A stretch of DNA of 64,000 nt from Rosistilla carotiformis (GCF_007753095.1 NZ_CP036348.1:4813411-4877410), one strand, 5' to 3'; shown: positions 1-8,079, counted from the stretch's first letter. A program made the numbers and translations. Notes: generated by a model from the letters alone, not told the origin.

Positions 1-86
1 CTACACGAAGGAAGGAAACGTGGCGTCGCTTAACACCGTGCCATTCACACCCTGACCCGTTTCACGCACCACGCTTGAAGTCTGTT

Positions 87-1418
87 CTATTTGCTGGGAG
101 TGATGATGGGCTGATCGCGGCCGATAGCTGACAGGCACGCCATTTCTTCGGATGTGAGTGCACGATCAAAAACGGCAACACCTCCAATGTAGGCGGAAAG
201 AGTTTTGTGGCGATTGCTGTGAATCACGCGCCCCACGGTGAATGGTCCGCCCTCGGCAAGCGTGCGCGGAGCATAAATATCGTGACCAAACCAATAGGGA
301 TTTGATTTCAGCGCTACGAGCGCGCTGGAGACCGTTTCGCTAACCTGCCCTTGACTGTCTTTACGTAAAGTGACACGCACTTTCGTGTATTCATAAGTGC
401 GCTCGACAACGCGTTCTCCCGCAGTCTCAGACACAATCTTTTCGCTCAAAGGAGTTGTCTCCGGCGGCGAGTAAAATTCATTCGCTTCCGAGTCCGCTAC
501 CGGTTGCTTCGACGCAGCCAGTTTGCCCTTCTGCCAGGCTTCCGCTGCGTATTTGTAGTGTCGGTCCTTCTCTGGATTCTCGACCCACACTTCGCTGGAT
601 GAACCGTCAAGAAAGGACCTAACCGCTTTCGTTTGGCTATCGAAAGTGAATCCAATGGTTGACCATCCCTTATCGAGATCCGCCCCTTTGGCATCTACGC
701 TGATCTTTTTCATCTTCTCAGACGTCGTTGACATATGCCGCGCATAACGATCTCCAAAGGTCGAGAGACCATTCTCGGAAATATGGGCACTTACGCCACC
801 TGGATTCGCACCCAATCCGGCGAATAAGCCGAACTGCCGTGCTCCCTTGACCTGCACCGGAGCGGGATCTTTGACGCCGGGTGTATCCGTGCCCTCGAGC
901 CACATTCCGGCAATGCCATGATCTTCCCCCTGATAGATGAGCCAAACCAACATGGTCACGGATTTACCGGGCCCTTTGATATCCAGCGGCGTATCGTGCA
1001 GCAAGGATCTCGGAACCATCAAAACCGGAAGGTCAGTCTCGGACTTCGGGTCCCGGAATTGCACCGCCTGCCCAAAAGGTCCACGATTCAGCAAAGGAAA
1101 ATCAGCCAATGACGCCTCTTCCCCCTGGTGCCAGTAATCTACAGAAATATTATGTGGCTCAAGCACATACCGGTGCTCATCTCCCTTTGCTGTGTGCGCA
1201 ACAAACTTCCCTGTTCCGTTGACTCCTTCTTCACGTTGCACAAAATCCCAGAAGGCGACCAGGCCCGGGGTCTCCGTCACGGATTCAACCCGCTCCTCAT
1301 AAGTCTGGAGACGCGACTCCGATACAGGCGGTGCAGCGCGTGATATGCCGGTCTGAGCAACTACCAGAGCTGTGAAGAGCGGCAATGTAAATTTCGTTCG
1401 TGTCTGTTTTATTTTCAT
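87..1418 (-). CDS. Exported LamG/concanavalin-like domain protein
   Basis: 443 aa with an N-terminal signal peptide (basic KIKQTRTK followed by a hydrophobic stretch, likely cleaved after SRA-A near residue 29). The body reads as a concanavalin-A-like lectin/glucanase (LamG) fold: an early LVAFWDF strand (residues about 53-59) and the C-terminal IGGVAVFDRALTSEEM motif that closes planctomycete LamG_3 domains. Such proteins are usually exported and bind carbohydrate or cell-surface material, but no catalytic residues are recognisable, so the substrate is unknown. It lies just downstream of the last integron attC site and on the same strand as the cassettes, so it is probably the ordinary chromosomal gene flanking the array. 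Confidence 0.8.
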   Translation of the reverse strand: MKIKQTRTKFTLPLFTALVVAQTGISRAAPPVSESRLQTYEERVESVTETPGLVAFWDFVQREEGVNGTGKFVAHTAKGDEHRYVLEPHNISVDYWHQGEEASLADFPLLNRGPFGQAVQFRDPKSETDLPVLMVPRSLLHDTPLDIKGPGKSVTMLVWLIYQGEDHGIAGMWLEGTDTPGVKDPAPVQVKGARQFGLFAGLGANPGGVSAHISENGLSTFGDRYARHMSTTSEKMKKISVDAKGADLDKGWSTIGFTFDSQTKAVRSFLDGSSSEVWVENPEKDRHYKYAAEAWQKGKLAASKQPVADSEANEFYSPPETTPLSEKIVSETAGERVVERTYEYTKVRVTLRKDSQGQVSETVSSALVALKSNPYWFGHDIYAPRTLAEGGPFTVGRVIHSNRHKTLSAYIGGVAVFDRALTSEEMACLSAIGRDQPIITPSK

Positions 1419-1578
1419 TTCTAAGTGCTTTCAAACGCTAGTAATACACCGTCACACATCCTCCACAAAAAAGATACTCCTGCTGGGCGGACTGAAAAAG
1501 GTTGCTCACGTCTTGAGAGACTCCAGTAGGGACGTTCCGGTCTACTGTTCCTAAGTCTTCTGGGAGCATAATTTGATT

Positions 1579-1670
1579 GGCGAACGGTAGCGATCAGCGG
1601 GCGGCGGGAGCGGATTCTCCATTGGCAGCAACGTCACCACCGCCGCTCCGTTGAATCGCATGGTTCGCCG
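1579..1670 (-). repeat. attC site 1 (array-terminal)
   Basis: Outer boxes GGCGAACGG and CATGGTTCGCCG with arms GGGCGGCGG and CCGCCGCTCC. It is the most distal site of the array and borders the upstream region of the LamG gene. Its loop departs from the common loop sequence. It also encodes the C-terminus of the small partner protein of the PIN toxin. Confidence 0.75.
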
Positions 1671-1806
1671 CTTTGTAGGTTGGGCGGTCCGAAGTCGCTT
1701 GTTCGGCGCGAAGGCGATCTAATAGACCAGAGATTGTGCCACCGGATTCAACCAGCAGTCGTTCCCGTGTCGCATGCAATTCGTCAAGTATTGGATTCTT
1801 CGTCAT
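1594..1806 (-). CDS. Small PIN-toxin partner (putative antitoxin), 70 aa
   Basis: The first 40 residues (MTKNPILDELHATRERLL...) resemble the short proteins that commonly follow PIN-domain toxin genes and begin MTKDPI-EE. The start overlaps the 3' end of the PIN gene by 23 bp, a translationally coupled arrangement. The last 25 residues (ANHAIQRSGGG...) are encoded by the attC element, so the ORF reads through the recombination site and its native C-terminus has probably been replaced. An antitoxin role is inferred only from the overlap and size; there is no clear DNA-binding domain. Confidence 0.6.
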   Translation of the reverse strand: MTKNPILDELHATRERLLVESGGTISGLLDRLRAEQATSDRPTYKAANHAIQRSGGGDVAANGESAPAAR

Positions 1807-2280
1807 CGTTTTCTCCGCCTAAAAATTCAGTCGGCGTGCAAATCAGCAGTTGGTCGTAACCCTGTTCTTCCAACAAGCGATAGACCCGAGGAAGTTCGTG
1901 AGCGTTTGCAATGTGCTTGCAGTTTTGCGTCAGTAGATAGTTTACACCGGCGATCGCGGCTGCGGCAACATGCACCGCATCGGCGGCCGCCTTTTGCGAC
2001 ATCATGTGCTTGGCAAGTATCAATTTGGCCAATGCATCGACATCTGGGCCGAGGGGAACCAATGGCAATCCATCTAGCATTTTAAGTCGATCGGAGGCCG
2101 CTGATGGATCGCCGTCAGATGCTTCAACAATTGTAAGCTGCGACGTGACAAGACTGAATTTCGGCCGCTCGACACTCCACCACTCGCGGCCTGATGTTGC
2201 AGCGCGGCGATCGGGATGTTTGGGCTTGGGCGTGCCGACGCGTGGCTGACGATTGAGGTTTCAATGTAAACAGTGTCCAT
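1784..2280 (-). pseudogene. VapC-like PIN-domain ribonuclease toxin, frameshifted
   Basis: Two reading frames together give a full PIN protein of about 165 aa. The N-terminus MDTVYIETSIVSHASARP is encoded from ATG 2280, and the C-terminal part with DAVHVAAAAIAGVNYLLTQN and ICTPTEFLG ends at 1784. The frames break near position 2188, where one G on the plus strand (one C on the coding strand) is missing; restoring it gives QAREWWSVERPKFSLVTSQL and an unbroken protein. Acidic PIN residues (E in YIETS, E in the middle segment, D before AVHVA) are kept. A natural knock-out of the toxin and a sequencing error are both possible. It is paired with the overlapping small gene at 1594-1806. Confidence 0.8.
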
Positions 2281-2319
2281 GCCAAAATTGTAGCGTATGC
2301 ACGCTAGCAACACTTCAGT

Positions 2320-2412
2320 CGGCGAACGCTGGCGATCACCCAGTCGTCGCAAAAAAACTATGATTCAAATTCGCGCCCGATCGGCGACTTGGGTGGATCG
2401 CTTGGTTCGTCG
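2320..2412 (-). repeat. attC site 2
   Basis: Boxes GGCGAACGC and TTGGTTCGTCG. The arms CACCCAGTCG and CGACTTGGGTG leave one base unpaired. It belongs to the alpha/beta-hydrolase cassette, whose reading frame ends inside the site. Confidence 0.8.
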
Positions 2413-3290
2413 TTTCGATCTCCGAGGAAAAACGCGATTAGGCGATGTGCGAGCCAAATACGAAATTCCAGCGTTGTTGGCGGGCAATGCTTGCATGCCG
2501 GTATGACTTCACCGCAGGCATTGGGGGCTTCTGCGATGATTCGCCGGACAAGTTTCTCACCGGGAAAGGAAATGTCCTCCTCAGCACCGAGTACCAACAA
2601 CGGCATTCTGAGTTGACGCAATTCGCTGTCAGATGCGAGGGGCGGAATTCGAAAGTCGAACGGCATGTCGTGCACGGCGTCGCCGGTGTATCCAGCCCAA
2701 TCGTCATCCCATGTTGTAAATAATGGGGCAATCAAACGTTGCAGATTTCGCTTCGATCGGGAGAAGCGATAGCGAAGCATTGGCCAAGCCATCTTAATAA
2801 GCCCGGCAGTATGCGAACCGCGGACGATTCCAGCCGGGACTAACAGGGCCAACCGATCGATTCGCTCAGTAATCAACGTCGCCGTCTGGCGAGCGACGAA
2901 TCCACCCCAACTCACCCCGAACATGTTGACCGTGTCGAGGTCTAAACCATCGAGAACATCGCATAGCCATTGGGCGTGAGCGCCATTTTTCAGGGACAAT
3001 CGTATTTGCGGACCGTGAACGGATTGGCCCGGTAGGTCCGGAGCAATAATACGAAACCGGTCCAGAAGCGGATTGAGCTCCGAAACAAGAAATGCCGAGC
3101 CGGTCCGCATCGCGTGCAAGCATATGAGCGGTGGCGCGTCGGCTTGACCGGCAAGTAAGACGTGGCTCGGGCCATATCTCGATGGCACCTTGAGGCTCTC
3201 GACAGGCGGTTGGATTTTATCGCGAAAGCGATCGAACCATCCCACCAGCCTTTCGCGGGCAACTTCATCTCGCCAGACATTTTTTTGCAA
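2358..3290 (-). CDS. Alpha/beta-hydrolase fold protein
   Basis: 310 aa, a serine hydrolase of the alpha/beta fold. The nucleophile elbow GVSWGG gives the catalytic Ser, preceded by the PPLICLHAMRTGS oxyanion-type loop and an APDLPGQS strand turn. A late LLVLGAEEDISFP strand carries the acid candidate (D) and CKHCPP near the C-terminus the histidine candidate. Length is normal for the family; substrate unknown. The last 19 or so residues are encoded by the attC, so the tail is a read-through extension. It is the second-largest cassette gene of the array. Confidence 0.85.
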   Translation of the reverse strand: MQKNVWRDEVARERLVGWFDRFRDKIQPPVESLKVPSRYGPSHVLLAGQADAPPLICLHAMRTGSAFLVSELNPLLDRFRIIAPDLPGQSVHGPQIRLSLKNGAHAQWLCDVLDGLDLDTVNMFGVSWGGFVARQTATLITERIDRLALLVPAGIVRGSHTAGLIKMAWPMLRYRFSRSKRNLQRLIAPLFTTWDDDWAGYTGDAVHDMPFDFRIPPLASDSELRQLRMPLLVLGAEEDISFPGEKLVRRIIAEAPNACGEVIPACKHCPPTTLEFRIWLAHRLIAFFLGDRNDEPSDPPKSPIGREFES

Positions 3291-3305
3291 TGAGAACCTC
3301 CTATC

Positions 3306-3400
3306 GACGAACGACCCGCATCACGGGGTGGCGGGAGTCGATGTTGATTTTAAAAAATCCGCTGGCCACCGCCACTCCCGTGCATGCGATGGTTCTGCCA
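3306..3400 (-). repeat. attC site 3
   Basis: Arms CACGGGGTGGCGG and CCGCCACTCCCGTG pair over 13 bp with one extra-helical base. Boxes GACGAACGA and TGGTTCTGCC. The loop carries TTGATTTTAAAA. It belongs to the ATP-grasp cassette. Confidence 0.82.
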
Positions 3401-3403
3401 CTT

Positions 3404-4207
3404 TTACGCTGCGGCTGCGATTGCCGAGACGCTGTTGATTATCGCGTCTGCGTCGCACGCGTATAGATCAGCCCCACCAAATGGATTCAATTCCAAGAGA
3501 CGCAGTTGGCCATTGGATTCGCAAATATCAAGGACGTAGACGATGTCGGGTTGCGGAAGTGCGGAAGCGACCGTCGAGGCAAATGCTGCGGCCGTCGAGT
3601 CCAAGGGAACGATTACGGGCTTTCTGGTATGTGGATCGTAAGCCGATCCGGTGATGACCGCACGATTCACGACCAAGAAACGCCATTCGTGGCCGATTTG
3701 CTGAATGGGCGCAGCAACTACCGGTATCGAATCGTCCTCGTAGTAGAAACCATGATCGAGTTTGGCCAGTGTCAGCGTGGCTATATCGACAACCCGCCCA
3801 CTGAATGGTTTCAGCGGACTGTCGGGACGCACAAATAGGCGATCGGTTGCGCCGAGTTGATCTGCAATCGTGCGAGCGTTAGCGACGAGTTCGCTTGCGG
3901 CGCAGACCGTCCACTCAACATGCACAAGCCATTGCCGCGCAGATTCGTACCATGATGAGCAACGAAATGATTCGACTGGGCAAAACGATCCCGGAGTCCA
4001 GTGAAGTTCATTGGTGATTCGTGCAGCGTTACCGAGCGAGCCATGAAAGACGACGGACGATTTAGGCACTCGCGATGGGACCCCATCGGACCACCAAGAG
4101 TCGGACCAATCAATGAGACGATGCCCGCGATCACGGATGGCGTTCCGGATCGGCTCGTGTGTCTCAGGAAAGATGTCGGGCTCAAGGACCCACGTTACGT
4201 CAGGCAT
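3404..4207 (-). CDS. ATP-grasp domain protein (R2K-like clade)
   Basis: About 267 aa from ATG 4207 (MPDVTWVLEPDIF). A longer start at 4237 would place ten residues inside the neighbouring attC, so the shorter start is preferred. Features of the R2K ATP-grasp group: an early VTWVLEPDIF strand, LFVRPDSPLKPFSG as the nucleotide-binding loop, EWRFLVVNRAVITGSAY as the central strand pair, and VYVLDICESNGQLRLLELNPFGGADLY with the metal-binding E-L-N-P motif. These enzymes ligate a carboxylate to an amine; members occur in phages, polymorphic toxin loci and cassettes, and the substrate cannot be told from sequence. Confidence 0.78.
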   Translation of the reverse strand: MPDVTWVLEPDIFPETHEPIRNAIRDRGHRLIDWSDSWWSDGVPSRVPKSSVVFHGSLGNAARITNELHWTPGSFCPVESFRCSSWYESARQWLVHVEWTVCAASELVANARTIADQLGATDRLFVRPDSPLKPFSGRVVDIATLTLAKLDHGFYYEDDSIPVVAAPIQQIGHEWRFLVVNRAVITGSAYDPHTRKPVIVPLDSTAAAFASTVASALPQPDIVYVLDICESNGQLRLLELNPFGGADLYACDADAIINSVSAIAAAA

Positions 4208-4216
4208 GTGCTTTTG

Positions 4217-4314
4217 TGGCAGAACGTTTCGGATCACCAGGTGGCGGCACTGGACGGTCTAGCTACCACCAACCGTGGCCACCGACACTCTGGTGCATCC
4301 GTTGGTTATTTGAG
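4217..4314 (-). repeat. attC site 4
   Basis: Boxes GGCAGAACG and TTGGTTATTTG, arms CACCAGGTGGC and GCCACCGACACTCTGGTG. Longer and less regular than its neighbours, but in register with the array. It belongs to the cassette at 4263-4694, whose ORF ends in it. Confidence 0.72.
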
Positions 4315-4694
4315 TTTTGTTTTTCGAGGCCGATCAGTTCCAGCAACCGATCGAACGATGATATCGCAAGCGTCTGTCTGTCGCAAATCGAGTATCTGGT
4401 TGAATGCGATCTCGGTTTCGAAGTGACGAAAACATCGAGCCAGCATCGAGCAGCAGAGTCGCGAAACGTGTAAACGAAGTGATCGTTCATAGCCGGATTA
4501 TCGCAAGCGTTCCAGTAATCGAACGCAGATCGTTTCCAGGTGTCCGAGAACCAAAGTCGAGTTCGTTGTCTGGTCAGTCCCGTGTCCCTCAATGGATTGC
4601 AGTGGCAAACGGTTCGGTACCGTATATCGTGCGTGGAAGCGTCGTTAGAGATTACGAAATCGATTAGCGGCAAATTCGGACGTCGGTCGAGCAT
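4263..4694 (-). CDS. Cassette ORF, unknown function, 143 aa
   Basis: I do not recognise this protein. It is the only minus-strand frame that fills the interval between attC sites 4 and 5. Its C-terminus NNQRMHQSVGG resembles the read-through tail ANHAIQRSGGG of the cassette ORF ending at 1594, which supports this frame as genuine. No signal peptide or membrane segment is seen. The composition is rich in Arg, Asp and Ser, with many Trp and Cys. Confidence 0.5.
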   Translation of the reverse strand: MLDRRPNLPLIDFVISNDASTHDIRYRTVCHCNPLRDTGLTRQRTRLWFSDTWKRSAFDYWNACDNPAMNDHFVYTFRDSAARCWLDVFVTSKPRSHSTRYSICDRQTLAISSFDRLLELIGLEKQNSNNQRMHQSVGGHGWW

Positions 4695-4719
4695 TGTTTC
4701 CGCTCAGGTAGGTTTTGCT

Positions 4720-4812
4720 CAAATAACGGCAAGGATCAGCGGGCGGCGGGAGTTGACGTTGATATCACGAAAGATCGCACCACCGCCGCTCCGTTGAATC
4801 CCATGGTTCTGG
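4720..4812 (-). repeat. attC site 5
   Basis: Boxes AAATAACGG and ATGGTTCTGG, arms CAGCGGGCGGCGG and CCGCCGCTCCGTTG, loop TTGACGTTGATATCA. Its arms and outer sequence resemble attC site 1. It belongs to the 114-aa membrane-protein cassette. Confidence 0.78.
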
Positions 4813-4866
4813 CTGTTTACGACGGACGACCAAGGCAACAGTTGATCCTGGGCTCCAGTATACCCG

Positions 4867-5211
4867 TTATTGCGCGTGATGTCGCCGGGATCTAGGTTCC
4901 ATCCAAAAGGCGATCGCCCCCAGCGTCCCAGCAGCCAGACCGATCACAAGGACGCGCCAGAAGGTGTCGAAGTAGTCGCTCGCGATGGTATACGTGCCGT
5001 GTCCGAACCACAGGACGTCAGCAACAAAGTAAGCCGTAGCGATCGCAGGACCGCATATAAATGCGATCACTGGTGCCCAATTGAATCCGCGTTTCGCATT
5101 GTCCTTTCGATGGAGCCATCGCAACAACGCGACGCCCAGCACAAGCAGGACGAATGCGGCAATCAAGTTGCCTTGCATTCGTGTCGCGCCGATGAGGGAT
5201 GTTTCATGCAT
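4867..5211 (-). CDS. Small membrane protein, unknown function
   Basis: 114 aa with three predicted membrane helices: around residues 15-31 (NLIAAFVLLVLGVALL), 46-67 (APVIAFICGPAIATAYFV) and 86-103 (VLVIGLAAGTLGAIAFW). Basic segments RWLHRKDNAKR and RSRRHH flank the helices. No family is recognised. An internal ATG at 5178 is an alternative start that would begin directly before the first helix. Single-gene cassette. Confidence 0.7.
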   Translation of the reverse strand: MHETSLIGATRMQGNLIAAFVLLVLGVALLRWLHRKDNAKRGFNWAPVIAFICGPAIATAYFVADVLWFGHGTYTIASDYFDTFWRVLVIGLAAGTLGAIAFWMEPRSRRHHAQ

Positions 5212-5249
5212 GTCGAAGAGATTGAGCGGCGTACGTGAATAGCTCGCCA

Positions 5250-5347
5250 GCCAGAACGGTTGTGATCAGCGGGGACGGGCGAATAGCTTGCAAGCAGACG
5301 AGAAAACGGACCACCCGTCTTCCGTTGAATCACATGGTTACCCGCCG
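5250..5347 (-). repeat. attC site 6
   Basis: Boxes CCAGAACGG and CATGGTTACCC with arms ATCAGCGGGGACGGG and CCCGTCTTCCGTTGA. The loop is diverged from the common form. It belongs to the cassette at 5338-5706. Confidence 0.75.
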
Positions 5348-5706
5348 TCACGCGCCCGTCCAATACGAAAAGCGAGTTCGTCGCGCAGCCAGTTCTCTGC
5401 AGTCGCCACTTCCTCTGGAGTCTTGTGGTTTTCAAATCCCTGCCCGGAGTACCAGGGGGCAGGCCATTGAGTGTGGTGATCGCGAGTCCACAACGCAAGA
5501 AGTTGCAGCGTTTCTCGGAGTTCGTGTTGAAACGGGTAGGCAGCCCGAATATTGGCGGGGAACAAAGCGAGAGCGTCGAGAAACGCATCGTTCAAGAGAT
5601 GCTTCGAGTGGCCTTCGGAGACAAATTCTCGTGCGAGCATTCGAATGTCGTGACATGCATCGTCAGAATGTAGGGCGGCATCAATGCGAGCCGAAATGTC
5701 AAGCAT
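5338..5706 (-). CDS. Cassette ORF, unknown function, 122 aa
   Basis: From ATG 5706 (MLDISARIDAALHSDD). The frame is open further to 5799, but that part lies in attC site 7, so the internal start is preferred. The protein is soluble and mostly helical by appearance, with no signal peptide or known motif. The most ordered-looking stretch is FPANIRAAYPFQHELRETL. It ends at the boundary of attC site 6. Confidence 0.6.
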   Translation of the reverse strand: MLDISARIDAALHSDDACHDIRMLAREFVSEGHSKHLLNDAFLDALALFPANIRAAYPFQHELRETLQLLALWTRDHHTQWPAPWYSGQGFENHKTPEEVATAENWLRDELAFRIGRARDGG

Positions 5707-5737
5707 CACAGAACGGTTTCCAGTCACACGCTTTCCG

Positions 5738-5829
5738 TCGGGTAACGGCCCGGATAACCGGGGACCGGGAGTTGAGCATCCATTCGGAAAACTGTCCACC
5801 GGTCCTCCGGTTCATCCGTTCGTTCTGCC
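5738..5829 (-). repeat. attC site 7
   Basis: Arms AACCGGGGACCGG and CCGGTCCTCCGGTT pair over 13 bp around one unpaired base. Boxes GGGTAACGG and CCGTTCGTTCTG. It belongs to the DinB cassette, whose last residues it encodes. Confidence 0.82.
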
Positions 5830-6306
5830 TCGATTCTGGGTCTCCCAACTGAAGACATCGCCCTCGGGTAAGTCTGTGATCCCGGTCAGTCGAAGCATGT
5901 AGAGCAGTTGTGCGCGGTGGTGCATACTGTGAGTGATTACGTGCGCAATTGCGGTGCCAAACCGTTTGTTTCGCGGTGGGTTTTCGAGGTGATCGTACCA
6001 CATTTCGTCCCAACCGCCGGAATCAGCAGTCTGTCGAGCAATCGTTCCTAACCGTGCGCTTGCGACCTCGAGCCGTCGAGTCATAGCAGAGATTGATGCG
6101 TCCGAAGCGCGTTCAATTGGGTCGTTGGCCATCAGTGACGACCAGATCTCCATGTTGTGGATGATATGATCGAGCGTTCGACGTATCGTCTGGTGACCAA
6201 TATCGAATGGTCGGTCTAGTTCATCGTCTGCCAGCTGCGCACAGATTCCAAGGAGTTGCTCAGTGGCCCAAGCGTCATGTCCGAGGAATCGATCAAGTAG
6301 GTCCAT
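5812..6306 (-). CDS. DinB-family protein
   Basis: About 164 aa from ATG 6306 (MDLLDRFLGHDAWATEQLL); an upstream ATG at 6333 lies within attC site 8 and is less likely. It has the four-helix DinB/YfiT-like architecture: an N-terminal LLDRFLGHDAW helix, the first metal-binding His in RRTLDHIIHNMEIW, and the characteristic second cluster IAHVITHSMHHRAQLLYML. DinB proteins bind a divalent metal through three His and act in varied thiol or detoxification reactions; the role here is open. The C-terminus runs into attC site 7. Confidence 0.85.
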   Translation of the reverse strand: MDLLDRFLGHDAWATEQLLGICAQLADDELDRPFDIGHQTIRRTLDHIIHNMEIWSSLMANDPIERASDASISAMTRRLEVASARLGTIARQTADSGGWDEMWYDHLENPPRNKRFGTAIAHVITHSMHHRAQLLYMLRLTGITDLPEGDVFSWETQNRGRTNG

Positions 6307-6315
6307 TGAAGCAAT

Positions 6316-6410
6316 TGGCAGAACGCTACGCATCAGCGGGCCGGCGCGATACGCGTTGATCTCAAAACCGACCCGACCGCCGGCTCCGTTGCATGCGATT
6401 GTTACCCGCC
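6316..6410 (-). repeat. attC site 8
   Basis: Arms CAGCGGGCCGGC and GCCGGCTCCGTTG with a single extra base. Boxes GCAGAACGC and GATTGTTACCC, loop GTTGATCTCAAAACC. It belongs to the SUKH-like cassette. Confidence 0.8.
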
Positions 6411-6929
6411 GTTCTCAGCAAGTGCAGTAGTCTCATGGTTCCAAAAGGTACCGTCAGCAATTGCATCAGGGTCGATGGAACCAATTGCAGTTAACAAGTC
6501 TTTGGGCTCTCCCTTATGCCGGTGGGTTAAGTATAGGCAGAGCGATTCGGCGAGAGTAGAGACCGAAGCATTGATGAAAACTCGAGCGTTTAAGTTGTCG
6601 TGATTTATGTAGACAACCTCAGCACCTGTATCCATGTCGAGGCAAACATAGTCGCCGTACGCGTTGGAGCCAATCGCGAGCATCTGCGGGAATCCCTCGA
6701 TAGGTGATAGTCGACGCTTCGGATCGAGATCGAACGTCAACCACGGCGACGCAGAGTTCGGCAACCCGACCTCTGTGAGAATCGCCGCGTCTTGAGGATT
6801 CAGTTCGTGTGCGGCAACGACTTGAGGGTCAAAGGCCACAAAGCGTTCGAGGTCAAGTTCTTCTCGCAGTTCGTCTGGCACATCAGGAAGCGATGCAATG
6901 TATCGCGATTTGAATTCCGTTGGTGTCAT
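6402..6929 (-). CDS. SUKH-family (SUKH-4-like) protein
   Basis: 175 aa. The segments LTEVGLPNSASPWLTFD, the central IGSNAYGDYVCLDMDTG and VYINHDN, and the helical FINASVSTLAESLCLYL follow the SUKH-4/SMI1-KNR4 pattern. SUKH proteins are often immunity proteins against polymorphic toxins, but no toxin gene is adjacent here. As a single-gene cassette it could act as an orphan immunity factor. The family call rests on pattern recognition only. Confidence 0.7.
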   Translation of the reverse strand: MTPTEFKSRYIASLPDVPDELREELDLERFVAFDPQVVAAHELNPQDAAILTEVGLPNSASPWLTFDLDPKRRLSPIEGFPQMLAIGSNAYGDYVCLDMDTGAEVVYINHDNLNARVFINASVSTLAESLCLYLTHRHKGEPKDLLTAIGSIDPDAIADGTFWNHETTALAENGG

Positions 6930-6939
6930 TCGATTTCAG

Positions 6940-7034
6940 TCGGGTAACGCCAGCCGTCACCGGGTACGGACAGTTGATTTTCCATTCCAAAAACCTTGCA
7001 AGCCGTACTCCGGTGCACGGCATTGTTATCCGCA
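6940..7034 (-). repeat. attC site 9
   Basis: Boxes GGGTAACGCC and ATTGTTATCCGC. Arms TCACCGGGTACGG and CCGTACTCCGGTG. The loop has GTTGATTTTCCATTCCAAAA. It belongs to the short cassette at 7131-7334. Confidence 0.83.
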
Positions 7035-7130
7035 GCTTTGGTTGGAGGATGGGTGCGCACCGCACGCCCCTCGACAACTACGAGTGTAGCGATCCGCCTA
7101 TGACGACTGCAAGCATCGACCTCGCACAAA

Positions 7131-7334
7131 TCACGACCGGGCTTCATCAAGTTGCTTCACGAGTTTGGCGTACTGGCCCTTGGTTAGAAAAACGCGGTAG
7201 CAACCGTTGGTCAGCTCGCTAAAGTCAACATTGTTTTGCGTGTCAGTATCCCAGCTAATGATTTGGCGTGAGTACAGGTCGATGTCGATGAAGTAGTAGT
7301 ATTTCGTGTTCGGGTCTTTACGGCGGGCGGTCAT
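7131..7334 (-). CDS. Short conserved-looking cassette protein, 67 aa
   Basis: From ATG 7334 (MTARRKDPNTKYYYFID); the frame is open to 7382, but the upstream residues look non-coding. The body KYYYFIDIDLYSRQIISW and VFLTKGQYAKLVKQLDEA looks like a compact beta-beta-alpha protein. I do not recognise a named family. Unusually for this array there are about 95 bp between its stop and attC site 9 and about 155 bp upstream before attC site 10. Confidence 0.6.
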   Translation of the reverse strand: MTARRKDPNTKYYYFIDIDLYSRQIISWDTDTQNNVDFSELTNGCYRVFLTKGQYAKLVKQLDEARS

Positions 7335-7489
7335 TGCAGATTTCCAAGTTGCAATTCGAGCGAGCGTCCGGTTCTGCGCCAAGTTTGTTCAGACGCAACG
7401 AGCGACATTTGCCGGGCGAATGATCGTCCAGTCTGTTTTCCTGCTGTGTGAATCGCGTTTGTAGACGCCGCAAGTTCGAGCATGCTAAG

Positions 7490-7582
7490 TCGGATAACGG
7501 CACCGATCAGCCGGTCGCGGTGGTTGATCTTCCATTTCGAAACGCCCCGCTACCGCGACTCGGTTGCATCGGATGGTTCGCC
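7490..7582 (-). repeat. attC site 10
   Basis: Boxes CGGATAACGG and GGATGGTTCGCCG, arms CAGCCGGTCGCGGT and ACCGCGACTCGGTTG, loop GTTGATCTTCCATTTCGAAA. It belongs to the M50-like cassette and encodes the tail of that protein. Confidence 0.83.
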
Positions 7583-8050
7583 GCTTTTTGTCGTCGGTGC
7601 TAGATAGTAGATACAGTCAGACCGGAACCAGACATATCCGGCCCCAATTGTGAGGATGCAGTATACCACGATTGATGCGGGATACGCACCTGCGGCAAGC
7701 AAGCGAGGTGTGTCAAGGAAGCGGTCACCCGATAGCCAAGCCAATGCGAGATAGCCGCCATTCGCGATCACACAAAAGTCAGCGATGAACCAAGCCCAGC
7801 GTTTGCGGATGATCGACGCAGCAATCAGTGGGACGGCGACGCCAAGCAGTGGCCCAGCCCAAAGAGTCACGAGCGGGTGCGGATCGGGAGAGTGCAAGCT
7901 ATACGGCATCCGCCACGGGACGAGGTCAAAGTCGGTGAGTGTCGCGCCGCAAGCCATGCCGCCGACGATGTGTCCGCATTCGTGCGTGAAGGTCATGACG
8001 ACCCAAGCGGCTGCAAGCAAGGTGGCAAAGATGGAGTAGCGACGTATCAA
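7550..8050 (-). CDS. M50-like (site-2 protease type) membrane metallopeptidase homologue
   Basis: 166 aa integral membrane protein. The first helix contains an HExxH zinc motif (THECGHIVGG, residues about 22-31), and a later LWAGPLLGVAVPLIAASII segment resembles the GPxxN region of M50 peptidases, followed by two or three more helices. The second-shell Asp motif of active M50 enzymes is not clear, so activity is uncertain. The last residues (SGEPSDATESR) derive from the attC. It is small for the family and stands alone as a cassette. Confidence 0.72.
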   Translation of the reverse strand: MIRRYSIFATLLAAAWVVMTFTHECGHIVGGMACGATLTDFDLVPWRMPYSLHSPDPHPLVTLWAGPLLGVAVPLIAASIIRKRWAWFIADFCVIANGGYLALAWLSGDRFLDTPRLLAAGAYPASIVVYCILTIGAGYVWFRSDCIYYLAPTTKSGEPSDATESR

Positions 8051-8079
8051 TCAGCGTGACCAGTTAAGCATCAGTATCT

